NCBI GenBank assembly: GCA_963971285.1
Contig: OZ020250.1
Location: forward strand, 14,430,499 to 14,494,498
Length of the DNA stretch: 64,000 nucleotides
Reading direction: 5' to 3'
Source of the DNA: Astropecten irregularis
Taxonomy: Eukaryota > Echinodermata > Asteroidea > Paxillosida > Astropectinidae
A model generated the notes under the pieces. The model did no database searches. It saw only the letters and a list, made by a program, of their open reading frames with translations, and had not been told where the DNA came from. Of this stretch, positions 11,463-22,548 are shown in pieces; position 1 is the stretch's first letter; every line of letters begins with the position of its first letter. Both the position numbers and the translations under genes were made by a program.

Positions 11463-11658
11463 TGTCATCCACATGCTGAAAACATAGGCTGTTGCTTTTC
11501 ATTGAAGCTGAAGCTTTGTTTTCTTGTTCAAAATAAAGAATCTACTCCCAAACCGTAGCTAAAAGCCTTAATTTTGATAACCATTATTTTAAGAATGGAT
11601 TCACTAAAATGGACCCGAAATCCGGAGCCTGAGCCGGAGCCGTGGTTTGGAAAAGGGC
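11398..11658. repeat. Inverted-repeat element with (CTCCGG)7 in the left arm
   Basis: Left end GGGCCCTTTTCCAAACC and right end GGTTTGGAAAAGGGC are reverse complements, followed on both sides by CTCCGG/CCGGAG units. The left arm has expanded to seven CTCCGG hexamers (about 11419..11460) while the right arm keeps two or three. Likely a small TIR transposon with arm-internal microsatellite growth. Confidence 0.75.
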
Positions 11659-12218
11659 TTAGGTAATGTATACTACACGGTGAACGTGACACTTTTAACG
11701 GGGCGGCAGGACGTGTGCAAGAAGCTAGACGGAGGACTCCGTACGTACCAGGGACCAGGGTCCCCCTGATAGAACGCATCTAACCGTGATGGCTTATTCC
11801 GCACGAAATATCGCTGGCCTAGAGAAAGGAGCGAGGGAGGTGGAGACTCTCCAGACTCGGAGAAAATATGAAATGTCACACCAGCTGTGCGAATCACCCA
11901 GGGCCTGACCGGAGGGCGGACACGTAGAACGATTAATGGCGGTCCGATCGTTTGTAATTTCGTCAAGAGATTGTCAGTAATGATCGGCAGGTAGCTTGTC
12001 CCAGCACGGAGCCCTGTCCGCGGTCCAGGGTCTGCGTATACGGTGGCAGAAAAAAAAAAACCGACTTCGCACCCCAAAGCATCAATAATCACAGTAACAA
12101 ACTCTAAGCGACTTTATTGAATAATCAATATGATATTATGGCCATTTCAGTCAAACAGTTGAATATTTCATTCCTAATGAGAATATAGGGCACTTGTAAT
12201 ACATGCTTAATGTAAGGA
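11659..12218. other. Gene-free stretch
   Basis: More GC-rich than its surroundings. An open frame on the minus strand (11673..12092) crosses it without any recognisable domain. Confidence 0.3.
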
Positions 12219-12870
12219 GGCCTCGAGTGCCACACCAGCAGTAAATCAACCGGCAGCTAGCGGCAGTAATGGCAGCAACATTGTATAAAGACCTTATAGC
12301 ATTGACAGCGGCAGCAACAACAGCATAAGCAACTTAAACGGCAAGTAGCAACAGCTTTACCAGCAGCACAACAGCAGGGCCTGAAACATTAATTTAAGAG
12401 CAACGATGTCAGTAGCAACGACGGTAACAGCAACAACAGTAACAGCGACATGCAGCAGCAACAACATAAACAACTCCAACAGCAGAGGCAGCAGCACTAG
12501 CAACATCAGCTAAATTAGCAGCACAGCAGCAGGGCCGGCAACATTAATTTAACAGCAACAATGTCAGCAGCAACAACGGTAACAGCAGTATCAGCAGTAT
12601 CAGTGACATGCAGCAGCAACAACAACAACATAACCATCTGCAAAAACAACAGCAGTATTCTTAACCATCAGCAGAGCAGCAGGGCCGGCAACATTAATTT
12701 AAGAGCAGTAACATCAGCAGCAACAACAGTATTATAACAAAATCAGCCACAGCAACAGCAGCAACACCATGAATACACATGATGGCTGAACTGCAGAAGA
12801 CACTAGCTGCAGACCTTGCAGTGCTATAGCAGCAACAGCAGCAGCAGCAGTAGTAGCAGCAACCGACAAC
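12219..12870. repeat. CAG/CAA-rich array with ~150-bp higher-order unit
   Basis: Degenerate CAG, CAA and GTA triplets. A longer unit beginning AGGGCC(T/G)G and containing ACATTAATTTAA recurs at 12376, 12531 and 12681, so this is a minisatellite built on trinucleotides rather than a plain microsatellite. Stops interrupt every frame. Confidence 0.8.
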
Positions 12871-15107
12871 AGCTTGACGAAGCCACTTGTCGATTAAGTG
12901 CGAAGGCCACTTGTAAAAAATCTAACCAATTAGCCAGCAAACAGAATAACGCGTTATTAAAAAATAAATAAAATTGGTACCACATTAAGTCATCACAACA
13001 TCATGATCAGACCATCTGTTAGGAAATTCGGGCGACGACAAGTAGAGATGTATGACAAATTCAGAAAAGAAAAATGTATATGTATCATATGGGAGTCTAA
13101 TCAGTTGAATTGGAGCCCGTTACAAATGACCATGAATGACGGATTACAGTGATGCATGCTGAAATGATAATAGAATAACTCGCAACATGAGCAATTTCCG
13201 AGCGAGACTGCATACATGCAGCATCTGGAGCGAATGATGTTTGCCAGACGTTTTTTTTTTTTTTGGATGGCGGGGAAAAATTAATATTTTGGTTCGGGGG
13301 ATATGTTCCCCACTCCCCTTGATTGGCCAAACTGATCCTCTTTCTCTCTCTCGATCTCTCGCTCGCCCTGTCAAAGTGAAAAAGGAAATGTAGCTGGGGG
13401 ATTTGAGGCGGACAAATTTACCTGGTAAAATTAGCCGTGTATATATAGAGGCCTATACGTAAATGCCATGCAGTAAGAACAGTATTATACGGGCCGGGTT
13501 TACAGCGCAGTTTGTTGATCTGAGCTTGTTCCAGCCCGCTCAGCTAACAGCAGTTAGGGGATTCGCAATTAGGAACTTTCAATATTGGCAGAATACGATG
13601 TGGCTATTTTACAGTTGCGACGGTGACAAAGACCTGTCATCTCCCCGTCTCATCCGAGCCGTATCTCAACAACCGGACATTTTAACGGGTATCTGGTGCC
13701 GAAGAAAGGCCTGTCGTACTTTGTCTGATACTGAGCGCTGTTCCCCAGAGGAAATGTAAAAAAAAAAAAGGGGGGGGGGTATGATGGAAATCAAGCACTG
13801 TGTCATTTTTTGGATTGTATGTTTTAATTTAAAGGTTAAGACTTGTATTAATCCCACACTGGTATACATGTCTGGATCAGTAATATCACAACCAATATAT
13901 ATACACCCAACGGCGCCACTTCTATAATTATACGACAGTGTATAATACGATACATTATTAAGAGAGAATGCTTAAATTAAATGAGTTACATGCAGCCAAC
14001 ATAGGGATTTCGTAGAAAATCTATCAGCTTTTTTGTCCGTATAATCAGCACAAGACTTCTCACTGTTTGTTCCCGCTCTCTGTGTCTTTTTCTTTTCGCC
14101 TATAGTGCCCTAAAGTGCCCTAAAGTGTCCGACGAGAGATGATTCCAGAGCCGAGATTTGCCGCGCCATCAGGCCGATGAGCCCGGGGTGTCCCGCGCCC
14201 AAGCGCCGGTAAGATTTCACACCGGTCAATTTACGGCAAACGATACGAACACACGGTCTTGTCTTTTTGATTTTCTTGCTCAGTGTGACTTCATCATGCG
14301 TTATTATACGTTCTCCGAAGTCACGATGGTTGTTGGGGCGATGTTTCTATCATCGCTGGCTTCCCTGTCGCTAGTGTGGGCTTTATGCGCCGCTACAGAC
14401 TGTTGCAAGCCGACATATCACCTTCGGTTCCGCTCCCTGTCTCCTCCGTCTAAATCTCCCGTCACTCAGCATCTCAGCCAGCCAAGGAATGTTGACTGTA
14501 CCTCGATCAAAAGTCAGGATGTCTCGACCAGTACATCAGAATTATTGATAACAGAAATGTTACTAAGCACTGACGGAATAGTTCGGAATGTCAAGATTAT
14601 TGAAATGATGTTGACTCTGAAAATATAGAGGGGAAATGTTTGTGGTATAGCTTTTTATGGGATACTTGGAATGCCACAATAGGGCAATTTTATGGTTCCT
14701 CACGCTACGTTGTTTTATGCAATAAAGAAAAGTTTGCGGATATACCATGCATAAACGCCTTTATAGACCTTTCTTTTGCAACGTCACAGTCCGGGTTTTT
14801 GCCAACCAAGATGGCGGAAACTATGGAGAGCCGTCAAAGCCAGACGTAAAAAATAACCACAATTATTTTGAACACAATTTGTACATATCATTTCATAAAC
14901 GTTGAAAGATATTACTGAATGTAATGGAAACAACACAAGCGATGATGGTATATGAATTTGTACAGCTATGGAAAGTTTGCAAATTATGTTGAATGTGGTC
15001 ACGCCGTCTGTCAAGAAGACGAAATGATTTGCAACATTTGGCCGCCTATGCCAAGTATTGCCAACCAGCATGTCAGTGTTTGTATATAAACAAAAGAAAG
15101 ATCTATA
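12871..15107. other. Intergenic stretch with unrecognised open frames
   Basis: The longest frame, 14158..14628 (+), would encode from the ATG at 14296 a hydrophobic start resembling a signal peptide followed by a Ser/Thr-rich region. I do not recognise it, and no splice partner is evident. Also holds a CT run near 13340 and short A and G runs near 13760. Confidence 0.3.
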
Positions 15108-15266
15108 GATGTGTGATTCTGAAAAGAACCGGTGAGAAGTTTGATCTCGACGTTTTGACCAATGTACTCTGGCCTTCCTCACGAGAGTGTGCGGCCAGAG
15201 GACGGCCAGAGTACACTGGCCGAAACGTCGAGATCAAACCGGTTCTTTTGAGAACCACACATCTAC
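15108..15266. repeat. Foldback with decayed hammerhead-like modules on both strands
   Basis: Arms 15108..15173 and about 15202..15266 are inverted, with a 7-bp indel. On the plus strand the hairpin GGCCAG-AGTACA-CTGGCC is followed by GAAACGTCGAGATC; on the minus strand a similar hairpin is followed by AAAACGTCGAGATC. The expected CTGATGAG core is degraded to CCAGAG (plus) and CTCGTGAG (minus). Followed by CATGGTGTCTCCACAAACC, which also adjoins the 53705 foldback. Confidence 0.6.
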
Positions 15267-15493
15267 AAAGAGTTTATACATGGTGTCTCCACAAACCTTT
15301 CTTTATTATACTTCAAACATGCAAAGTTTCAAATGCTACTTGTTTGTCATGCAGTTTTCAGATACTTTTGGCTGTATTCATTATTTGGTTATACACGTTG
15401 AGTCCATGTAATCTCCTAGGATAGATGGAGTATAGCTATAAGCCTACCTAAGAATAAAAGATTAAAATTTGACGAGTACACCAGTATACACAC

Positions 15494-15646
15494 AATAGGA
15501 GATTTTTGGAGAGTCGGTCTTGAGTCAACAGCGCACGCGCACGCACGCGCAATACAACGCGCGCATGCTCACAATTGCTCAAGCATGGTTTGCGCGTGCG
15601 CTGTTGGTTACTTACGTTACACTTTCGAGGCAATCTCCAGGAAGAA
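15494..15646. repeat. Diverged foldback related to the copy B intron element
   Basis: Outer sequence GGAGATT and inner CAACAGCGCACGCGC recur inverted at both ends, with the same GC-alternating core as 6147..6292 but imperfect arms. Confidence 0.6.
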
Positions 15647-15654
15647 AGAACAGT

Positions 15655-15730
15655 AATCTTTATCTTTTGCTTGGAGTTAGGAGTGACTGACGCGTTTCGA
15701 TCTTAGCAGGATCTTTACCGAAGGCTAAAA
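15655..15730 (-). repeat. K-family hairpin module (single arm)
   Basis: Read on the minus strand: hairpin GATCCTGCTAAGATC, then GAAAC, GCGTC (15689..15698) and AGTC. Same module as the arms of the perfect palindrome at 15906..16025. Confidence 0.65.
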
Positions 15731-15905
15731 TAATGATACTTACATTTTCATAGACTTTTCTTGGCAAGAGTGAGAAACTATACCAGAAAAATGACTTCTG
15801 TTTTAGCAAGGTTACCCTCTTGCATGTGGTGTAGTTGGTTGCCTTCAAGTTTCATGTAAAAGTAACCTCGTCTGGCATGGCCATAATGTTGTTGATTTTG
15901 TTATT

Positions 15906-16025
15906 TGCTTAAAGTTAGGAAGGCCTGACGCGTTTCGATCCTAACAGGATCTTTCTCAAAGACTCTCGCCTTTGAGAAAGATCCTGTTAGGATCGAAACG
16001 CGTCAGGCCTTCCTAACTTTAAGCA
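15906..16025. repeat. K-family perfect palindrome, 56-bp arms
   Basis: Arms 15906..15961 and 15970..16025 are identical in inverted order with an 8-bp loop. Each arm holds the hairpin GATCCTGTTAGGATC, GAAAC, the self-complementary ACGCGT and GTC. The right flank (16026..16095) is the K-family body (reverse of CATCAGCCAAAATGACCTGA). Confidence 0.9.
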
Positions 16026-16130
16026 TTTGATATATTTCAGGTCATTTTGGCTGATGAGCAGTTTGCAGCAGTTTATTACTTGTATTGATTTTGTTATTTG
16101 TTATTTTAACAAATTACAACTTATAGCATA

Positions 16131-16250
16131 CAGGCGCTCTACCAACTGAACTATCCGGCCCTACGTTGGTAGTGGTATCCCTTAGTCAATTATCTTTGTT
16201 ATAATTCAGTCAGTTTCCCTTGTGGTTATTTGATGATTAAACTACAACTG
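16131..16250 (-). repeat. tRNA-derived SINE fragment
   Basis: Minus-strand A box region (AGTTCAGTTGGTAGAGCGCC) next to CCGGATAG, then a segment with TTTCCCTTGTGGTTATTTGA that also occurs in the SINE at 45053..45410. The B box end is missing. Confidence 0.65.
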
Positions 16251-16555
16251 TATTGTATTGTTCAACCCACCTCCCCGGCCGGCCTTTTGTACCTTTCAGA
16301 CCCGCCGACTGTCAAGTCATAATACGTGCACAAATAAATGCCAGCAGCATTTTGTATGGAAGCAAATGCTTTCACTTTAATAACGAGAATGAGGAAAAGT
16401 CCCATGCATGTCCTCTGTAACAAAAGATATGTATACATTTATTTTTGTTTGGAACAATAATTACAACTGATGTAAATAATTATAGAATGACATTTGAAAA
16501 TTGTCTTTTTCAAAATTGAAAGACGTCTGCACACTTTTTGAACAGTAAACAGACT
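16251..16555. other. Gene-free stretch
   Basis: No recognised repeat or gene; AT-rich. Confidence 0.35.
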
Positions 16556-16709
16556 GGGGTCGATTTCACCAAAATCTTCGTAACTTACTTACGTATCAAT
16601 CGTATGACTTTTGATGCATTGAATCCCTACGTGGGAAAGGCCCCCTACGATGGGTTATCCTTCGTAACTCGAGTTACGATCGATCGCAGGGCTTCGTGAA
16701 ATCGACCTC
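16556..16709. repeat. E-family MITE
   Basis: Nearly complete, bordered by CTG on both sides (CTGGGGTCG at left, CGACCTCTGG at right). Confidence 0.82.
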
Positions 16710-16788
16710 TGGTCGATTTACTCTTTTTGACTCGTTTATCTTTTTGACGACCAAATAATAGTTGCCCTAAACCATATATTATATTATT

Positions 16789-16869
16789 AGACTGGTTCTC
16801 GTCCCAATACATAAAATATTCGAGTGACGTAGACGTCAGGAGACTACGGTAGGGAACGGGAACCAGTCT
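16789..16869. mobile_element. 81-bp TIR element with TA flanks
   Basis: Ends GACTGGTTCTCGTCCC and GGGAACGGGAACCAGTC between TA dinucleotides. Too short to code; a minimal MITE. Confidence 0.7.
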
Positions 16870-16925
16870 ACCTATATTATATTAGGCCTAAAAAACGATT
16901 TATTATGTGTGGGTATACAAACATG

Positions 16926-17280
16926 TTAATGGTAGTATCATACTTTGATAAGAAACCAAAACAGAAATGTTTACAGATTTACCTATAACTCACATGGTAT
17001 GAAGATGGTGGTGGTAAAAACATACCGTTAAAATGTTTCTGTCTGAAATGGTTTATTTATCCAGAAATTAGTAAAACAACGACCGAAAATCTTTTTGATA
17101 TTTTAAAAGATAAAAAATAAAAAAGAGAGAGGACTTAAGAAATACTGTGGCTGTTTTACTCTGTTTTCTCAAAAAGTGGGCATCCTATGGGACTGCAATT
17201 TTCACAGATGACTCTTACTGTATCTTTCTAGATATTTTTGTATTTCTTTAATAAAAACGAAAGTATGATATTACCTTTAA
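16926..17280. mobile_element. TTAA MITE type I
   Basis: TTAA at 16926..16929 and 17277..17280; complete and in reverse orientation relative to 10068. Confidence 0.88.
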
Positions 17281-17969
17281 TATCATCATGAATTTATCAC
17301 AATTTTATACTCGTTGCCATCGCAACGATCGTGATACACGGCCTCCGCTATATTTAAACCCAACGATCATGTATTGTATACGATAATATTATATAAACAG
17401 TATTTATACGTCCCTTAAGGCTACTTAAGATATCGTAATCCTTCACCATGACGTATATGCCTTGAGATGTTAAACAATGAAGGTTTATAGCCAAAATGTC
17501 AACTGAGCATTTTAATAGTTTGGACTGATATGATATGAGTATTATAATATAACATCATGCACATATGTTTTGACAAGCATGTACATGACTGATCTTAAAC
17601 ATGCATGACAATAATTGCTCGCCGTATATTCCCCGTGCATAGTCTAGACATGTGCTTTATATCAAAATATCGATATAGTATCGATCAGCAATCGATATCT
17701 GCGGTGGGGACGCACAGTTTACGGAGTAATCGCGGCTCCTTTTTGGTTAATAGCCAAATCAATACAGCAGGGGCTTCACTATTAACGACGCACCGACAAA
17801 CATTGATTTTACCCCCGGTTGACAAGTTACACAATTTTGACTGGAGCCGCATCACCGGCCGTACCGACTAAATTGGCCATAATCAAGGCTGTATACAATA
17901 ACTGGCACTGCTGATGCATATTAAACCATCAAGGCCTATAATGACTAAAGCGGTCACGCGCAGTTTACT
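17281..17969. other. Gene-free stretch
   Basis: AT-rich; a short open frame at 17605..17871 has no recognisable domain. Confidence 0.3.
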
Positions 17970-18212
17970 GGGGCCAATTTCATAGAGATGCTTTTAGCAC
18001 AAAAAAAATTGCTTAGCACAAAAATGGCTTGCCCAATAAAACAAACCCTCATTGAAAATTCGATTTGATATTCATAGTCAGCGAACAACAGCCAATTGCA
18101 AGTGATACACAACACATGGACATCTGGTCGTTAATCCTGTTTTTTTTTATCAAGGCAGAGATGTCATGCTTAGCGATTTTTTTGTGCTAAGCAGCTCTAT
18201 GAAATTGGCCCC
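17970..18212. mobile_element. C-family MITE, complete
   Basis: Bordered by CTG on the left and CAG on the right; ends GGGGCCAATTTCATAGAG and CTCTATGAAATTGGCCCC. Confidence 0.85.
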
Positions 18213-18394
18213 AGGTCGATATATGCTGTAACTTTCCACCATCATCATTTTTCTAGTTTTTTAATTTCTTCATCGATCGATGCGGTCCTTAACGGGAAGG
18301 ACGATAATTACTTGTAGAGCACACGAGGCCGCGATGATAATGATGATGATTCTTGCTTCAAAAACCTTGATTGGGATTGTATGCATTATTCAAT

Positions 18395-18780
18395 TTAAAG
18401 ATATAGTATACGATTGGTAAAAGGTGACAGAACGGCAGCTGTTTTCTTTTCATAATTTGTTTTGTCATGGAATCAAAACAAATCTGAGAAATTTTTACCT
18501 CAATTTAATAATTGGAAACACCAGAAAACAGCAAAAATCGTTGCAATTGTTACGCGAAATGTTGCGATTAAACTTGTAATTGTGTGGTTTTGATCTAGGA
18601 GATCAAAACTGTTTTCGGTCTTTTGTTTTACTCTTTTCTGGATAAATACAGCTTTTCAGGCAGACAAATTTTTAACGGTATGTTTGTATCAGGTCCATCT
18701 CTATACCCTGAAAGTCATATGCAAATCTGTGAACATTACTGATTTGGTTTCTTTAATACCAATCCTGTACTGACCTTTAA
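18395..18780. mobile_element. TTAA MITE type II (subtype b)
   Basis: TTAA at 18395..18398 and 18777..18780, with central hairpin GATCTAGGAGATC. Shares its right TTAA with the next element. Confidence 0.82.
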
Positions 18781-19126
18781 ATGTAATACTTTGGTTTTTA
18801 TCAAAGAAATACAGATTCATGGCCAAAAATATAAAGACAGATACAGTAACAGTCATCTGTGGAAATTTCAGTTCCATACGTTGCCGAAACAGTGAAAAAA
18901 ACAGCCACAGTATTTCTTGTCTTTTCTCTTTTATTTTTGATCTTTTAAAAGATCAAACAGATTTTTGGTCGTTGTTTTATTAATTTCTGGATAAATATAG
19001 CATTTCAGGCGGTAAAAGTTTAACGGTATGTTTCTTCTACCACCATCTTCATACCCTGTAAGTTATACGTAAATCTGTGAACATTTCTGTTTTGGGTCTC
19101 TTACCAAAGTATGATACTACCTTTAC
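18777..19126. mobile_element. TTAA MITE type I, back to back with the previous copy
   Basis: Starts at the TTAA that ends the preceding type II copy. Its left end is worn (TGTAATACTTTGG) and its right end GTATGATACTACCTTTA is intact except for the last base of TTAA. Confidence 0.82.
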
Positions 19127-19209
19127 CTTTTTTTTTACCTTTAAGTGATGGAGTTATATCCCGGTGAAATGTCGCACAGAGTTTATACAACAAGGACGAA
19201 AAGTCGCCT

Positions 19210-19350
19210 GGTGTCAATTTCACCAAACTCACCGTAACCATCTATCAGTCGTAGTAGTTAGGACGCATTGCAGCCCTACGAAAGATACGATGGGTCATCC
19301 TTCGTATAACTCGAGTTACGATCGATCGTAGGGCTCCGTGAAATCGCCCC
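19210..19350. repeat. E-family MITE
   Basis: Begins GTGTCAATTTCACC and ends GTGAAATCGCCCC. Confidence 0.8.
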
Positions 19351-19610
19351 AGCTGTTTTTTACAGATGGCTATTTTTTCGTCCTTCATAGCGGCCGAAAA
19401 ATGGCCATCGACTTTTCTGCCTTGCAGATGGCAAAAAAGCAGATGGCCACTTTTCGTCATCAATATTTTATATTAAAATCACCACTTTTGAAACGTTCTG
19501 GGAAAAAAAGCCTTTTACTCGGTAAAAATGTCCCTGTGTGCAAACTATACAATTCTAAAGATTTCGTGGGTGTGTGTGTGAAAAGGATGCGTAACGTTGC
19601 CTTAGAGTAC

Positions 19611-19852
19611 AGGGGTCAATTTCATAAAACTGTTAAGCACAAAAATTTGCTAAGCATGATATTTCTGACCTAATAAAACCAGGGTTAACAACCAAATTTC
19701 CATGTGTTGTGTATCACTTGTGATTGTTCTTTGGCTGTCGTTCGCTGACCATGAATATCAAATGGAATTTTCAATGGTGGTTTGTTTTATTGGGCGAGAC
19801 ATTTTTGTGCTTAGCAAATGTTGTGCTTAACAGTTTTATCAAATTGGACCCA
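19611..19852. mobile_element. C-family MITE, complete
   Basis: CAG border on both sides; ends GGGTCAATTTCATAAAAC and GTTTTATCAAATTGGACCC. Contains the GTTGTGTATCACTTGTGATTG core of the family. Confidence 0.85.
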
Positions 19853-19868
19853 GGTTGCAATGAGACCT

Positions 19869-20286
19869 GGTTCGATTTTACGAAGCCCTACGATCGATCG
19901 TAACTCGAGTTACGAAGGATAACCCATCGCATCCTATGTATGGGCTGTAATTCATCAAAAATCCTCCGATTGATAGTAAGTTACGATGAGTTTGGTGAAA
20001 TCGACCCCAGGGGTCGATTTAAAAAAGCCTTACGATCGATCGTAACTCGAGTTACGAAGGATAACCCATATCATTCTACGTAGGACTGCAATGCATCACA
20101 AGTCCTACGATTGACAGTAAGTTAAGATGAATTTGGTAAAATCGACCCCCGAAGGCCGATTTCACGAAGCCCTACGATCGATCGTAACTCGGATTACGAT
20201 GGGTAAGGGGCATATCCTACGTAGGTCATCATACATCCTATATGACTGATAGTAAGTTACGATGAGTTTTGTGAAATCGACCCCTG
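19869..20286. repeat. Three E-family MITEs head to tail
   Basis: Copies at 19869..20008, 20009..20149 and 20152..20286, all in the same orientation, each ending AAATCGACCCC directly before the next GGTCGATTT or GCCGATTTC. Confidence 0.85.
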
Positions 20287-21133
20287 GCGACTTCCCAGCG
20301 CATGTATGCTTTTTGGTCGCACATAATAATACGACCGCGCAAGAAGTGTCGCTTGTTATATAGGCCTGAATCATTGCACTTTTCGTCACCGATGCTGGTA
20401 ATAATTTCCTGGGAATGATATTGAAACGAAAAACCCAGGAAGTCCTGGGAAGATTCACCGAGAGGCCAACAAAAATTGCCAGTAATTTGCCTTAGGGTAG
20501 GAAAGGGCGATCTGAGGCGGGTCTCTTCGGGGGCTATTCGGGGTATAACCCCGTCTTCATGAACGCCGTGCCCCGTGGACTATTAACAGAACGGTTTGTG
20601 CAATGAAAAGAAAAAAAAAGGAGGAATGACTTCTCGGTCTGCAATATTGGAATATCACCCTTTGATTAATTACGCTTCTATCTTGGGGGGGGGGGGGGGG
20701 GGGGGGGGATGGGCGAGTTACAGCGAAGCCGGATGTCAAGGAATGGTCAGTACTTTGGAGACGCAATTGGGCACCGCAGTCAGGGCTAGTTAGTGCTTCC
20801 ATGCATCTTGTTTTCTTCCTGTTTGTAGAGAAGTCGCGCGACCTTATAACGGTTTGACCGACTCAGCCGAGACACCGTGTTCTCGCCCGCATAGTCGGTC
20901 GCTGCATACCGTTGCATGCGCTCGGACGCACCGTGTCTTTCCTTCACGCACGTGGCAGAGAACTATATCGTTATTTTGCCCTAGAACACTATTGTTTTGA
21001 AACCTGGCTTATTATGGTCATTATGTGCACTGATATTTGTGATGTTGCATGAAACATCGCACATCACAAAATATGCGCAGATGTTTGTGAATTTGGGATA
21101 TGCAATGTATCAAACATCACAAATAATGTGCCC
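20287..21133. other. Gene-free stretch with a 24-G run
   Basis: Uninterrupted G from 20685 to 20708. No gene recognised; the short open frames that cross the G run are translations of it. Confidence 0.45.
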
Positions 21134-21190
21134 AGGGGCCAATTTCATAGAGCTGCTTAGCATAAAAATTCGCTTAGCATGACATTTCTG
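21134..21190. mobile_element. C-family MITE, left end only
   Basis: GGGGCCAATTTCATAGAGC and CTTAGCATGACATTTCTG, then broken off just before a type I fragment. Confidence 0.7.
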
Positions 21191-21208
21191 TACACACTGT
21201 ATTTTCTA

Positions 21209-21384
21209 TATAAAAGAGAAAAGACTTAAGAAACACTGTGGCCGTTTTTCACAGTTTTCTCAAAAAGTGGGCACCGTATGGGACTGATACTTTCACAGAT
21301 GACTGTTACTGTATCTATCTTGATATGTTTGCCCATGAACCTATAATTCTTTGACAAAAAACCAAAGTATGATATTACCTTTAA
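21209..21384. mobile_element. TTAA MITE type I, right half
   Basis: Begins inside the AAAAGAGAAAAGACTTAAG segment and ends with an intact type I terminus and TTAA at 21381..21384. Confidence 0.8.
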
Positions 21385-21943
21385 GGGAATCGGAGCCACC
21401 TTTTCGTGCATGAGTGATGGCACTGTTGATCTTAAAGACAAGTTTTAATAACTCGATGATTTATATAGACCCATCTTGCAAAATAGTGCGTCGTGATCAT
21501 TTCCTCCACCCCCTAAATGACTATAACTTGACTCGATCAATGAAACTGTATAGATGGAACTAAAGACTGCACCCCCCTCTGAAACCTCGGCCTAAACTAT
21601 CCTTGGTCCACCCAAGCATCCAATTCATTATACAAATTGATTTATTTTGTCCTGTTGTTTCATTTATACTAGAACAAGCTATGGCCTGACCTTTGAAATT
21701 TTGTATCTTAACGACATAGCGTGGAATACGTGACGTACAACACATGCACAGCTTATTGCGTGTTAGTGTATATACTAATCTTATAGTCGTCAAATCTTAG
21801 CCTTTGCGACAAATGACTTTACATGTATGGTTTATTATTGTTATACTTCATTTTTGCACGCAATCATTTTCGCGCTTGTTCACACAAAACTGACTTTGAT
21901 GGAATGACGTAATGACGATTATTTAGTTCCGTCCACAAAAATA
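21385..21943. other. Gene-free stretch
   Basis: Nothing recognisable. Confidence 0.3.
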
Positions 21944-22182
21944 CAGGGTGATTCAAAAAGAACTTGACCGGGATTGGTGATGTTTTTCAAATGACACTCA
22001 AAAGTTAGGTAAAACATATATTTAACAAGCATTGTCTCTTGCTTATTAAAACAAAGAATGAACCAAATTGATCATCCGTAAGAGGAGTTATGTCTATTTT
22101 AATGAATGTACTCATATTGAAAGCTGTCCATGGAATACTTGACCACACCAATGATAAAGAACGCATTTTAGCTGTGAACTCT
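21944..22182. mobile_element. Mariner-like MITE, left half
   Basis: Starts CAGGGTGATTCAAAAAGAAC after TA; collinear with the left half of the complete copy at 61869..62348. The right half is missing, and the sequence is cut at the TTAA MITE inserted at 22183. Confidence 0.78.
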
Positions 22183-22548
22183 TTAAAGGTACAGTACATG
22201 ACTGGTAACGTACTCAAACAGAAATTTTCACAGATTTACATATTACTTACAGGGTATGAAGATGGTGGTGGTAGGAACATACCGTTACAATTTGTCCGTC
22301 TGAATTGGTGTATTTATCCAAAAAATTAGTAAAACAACGACCGAAAATCTTTTTGATCTTTTAAAAGATCAAAAATAAAAGAGAAAAGACTTAAGAAATA
22401 CTGTGGCCGTTTTTCACTGTTTTCTCAAAAAGTAGGCACCGCATGGGGCTGAAATTTTTACAGATGACTGTTATTATACCTGTCTTGATATATTTGCCAA
22501 TGAATCTGTATTTCTTTGATAAAAACCAAAGTATGATATTACCTTTAA
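22183..22548. mobile_element. TTAA MITE, mosaic of type II (left) and type I (right)
   Basis: TTAA at 22183..22186 and 22545..22548. The left end ACAGTACATGACTGGT is type II; the right end AAGTATGATATTACCT is type I. The junction lies within the half that both types share. Confidence 0.82.

Noticed and set aside
11673-12092. 139-codon minus-strand frame
   Set aside because: Proline/arginine-rich, no recognisable domain, overlaps a TIR element at its right end.
14158-14628. 156-codon frame with a signal-peptide-like start at 14296
   Set aside because: No recognisable domain, no convincing splice partner, and low-complexity Ser/Thr sequence. Left as unrecognised.
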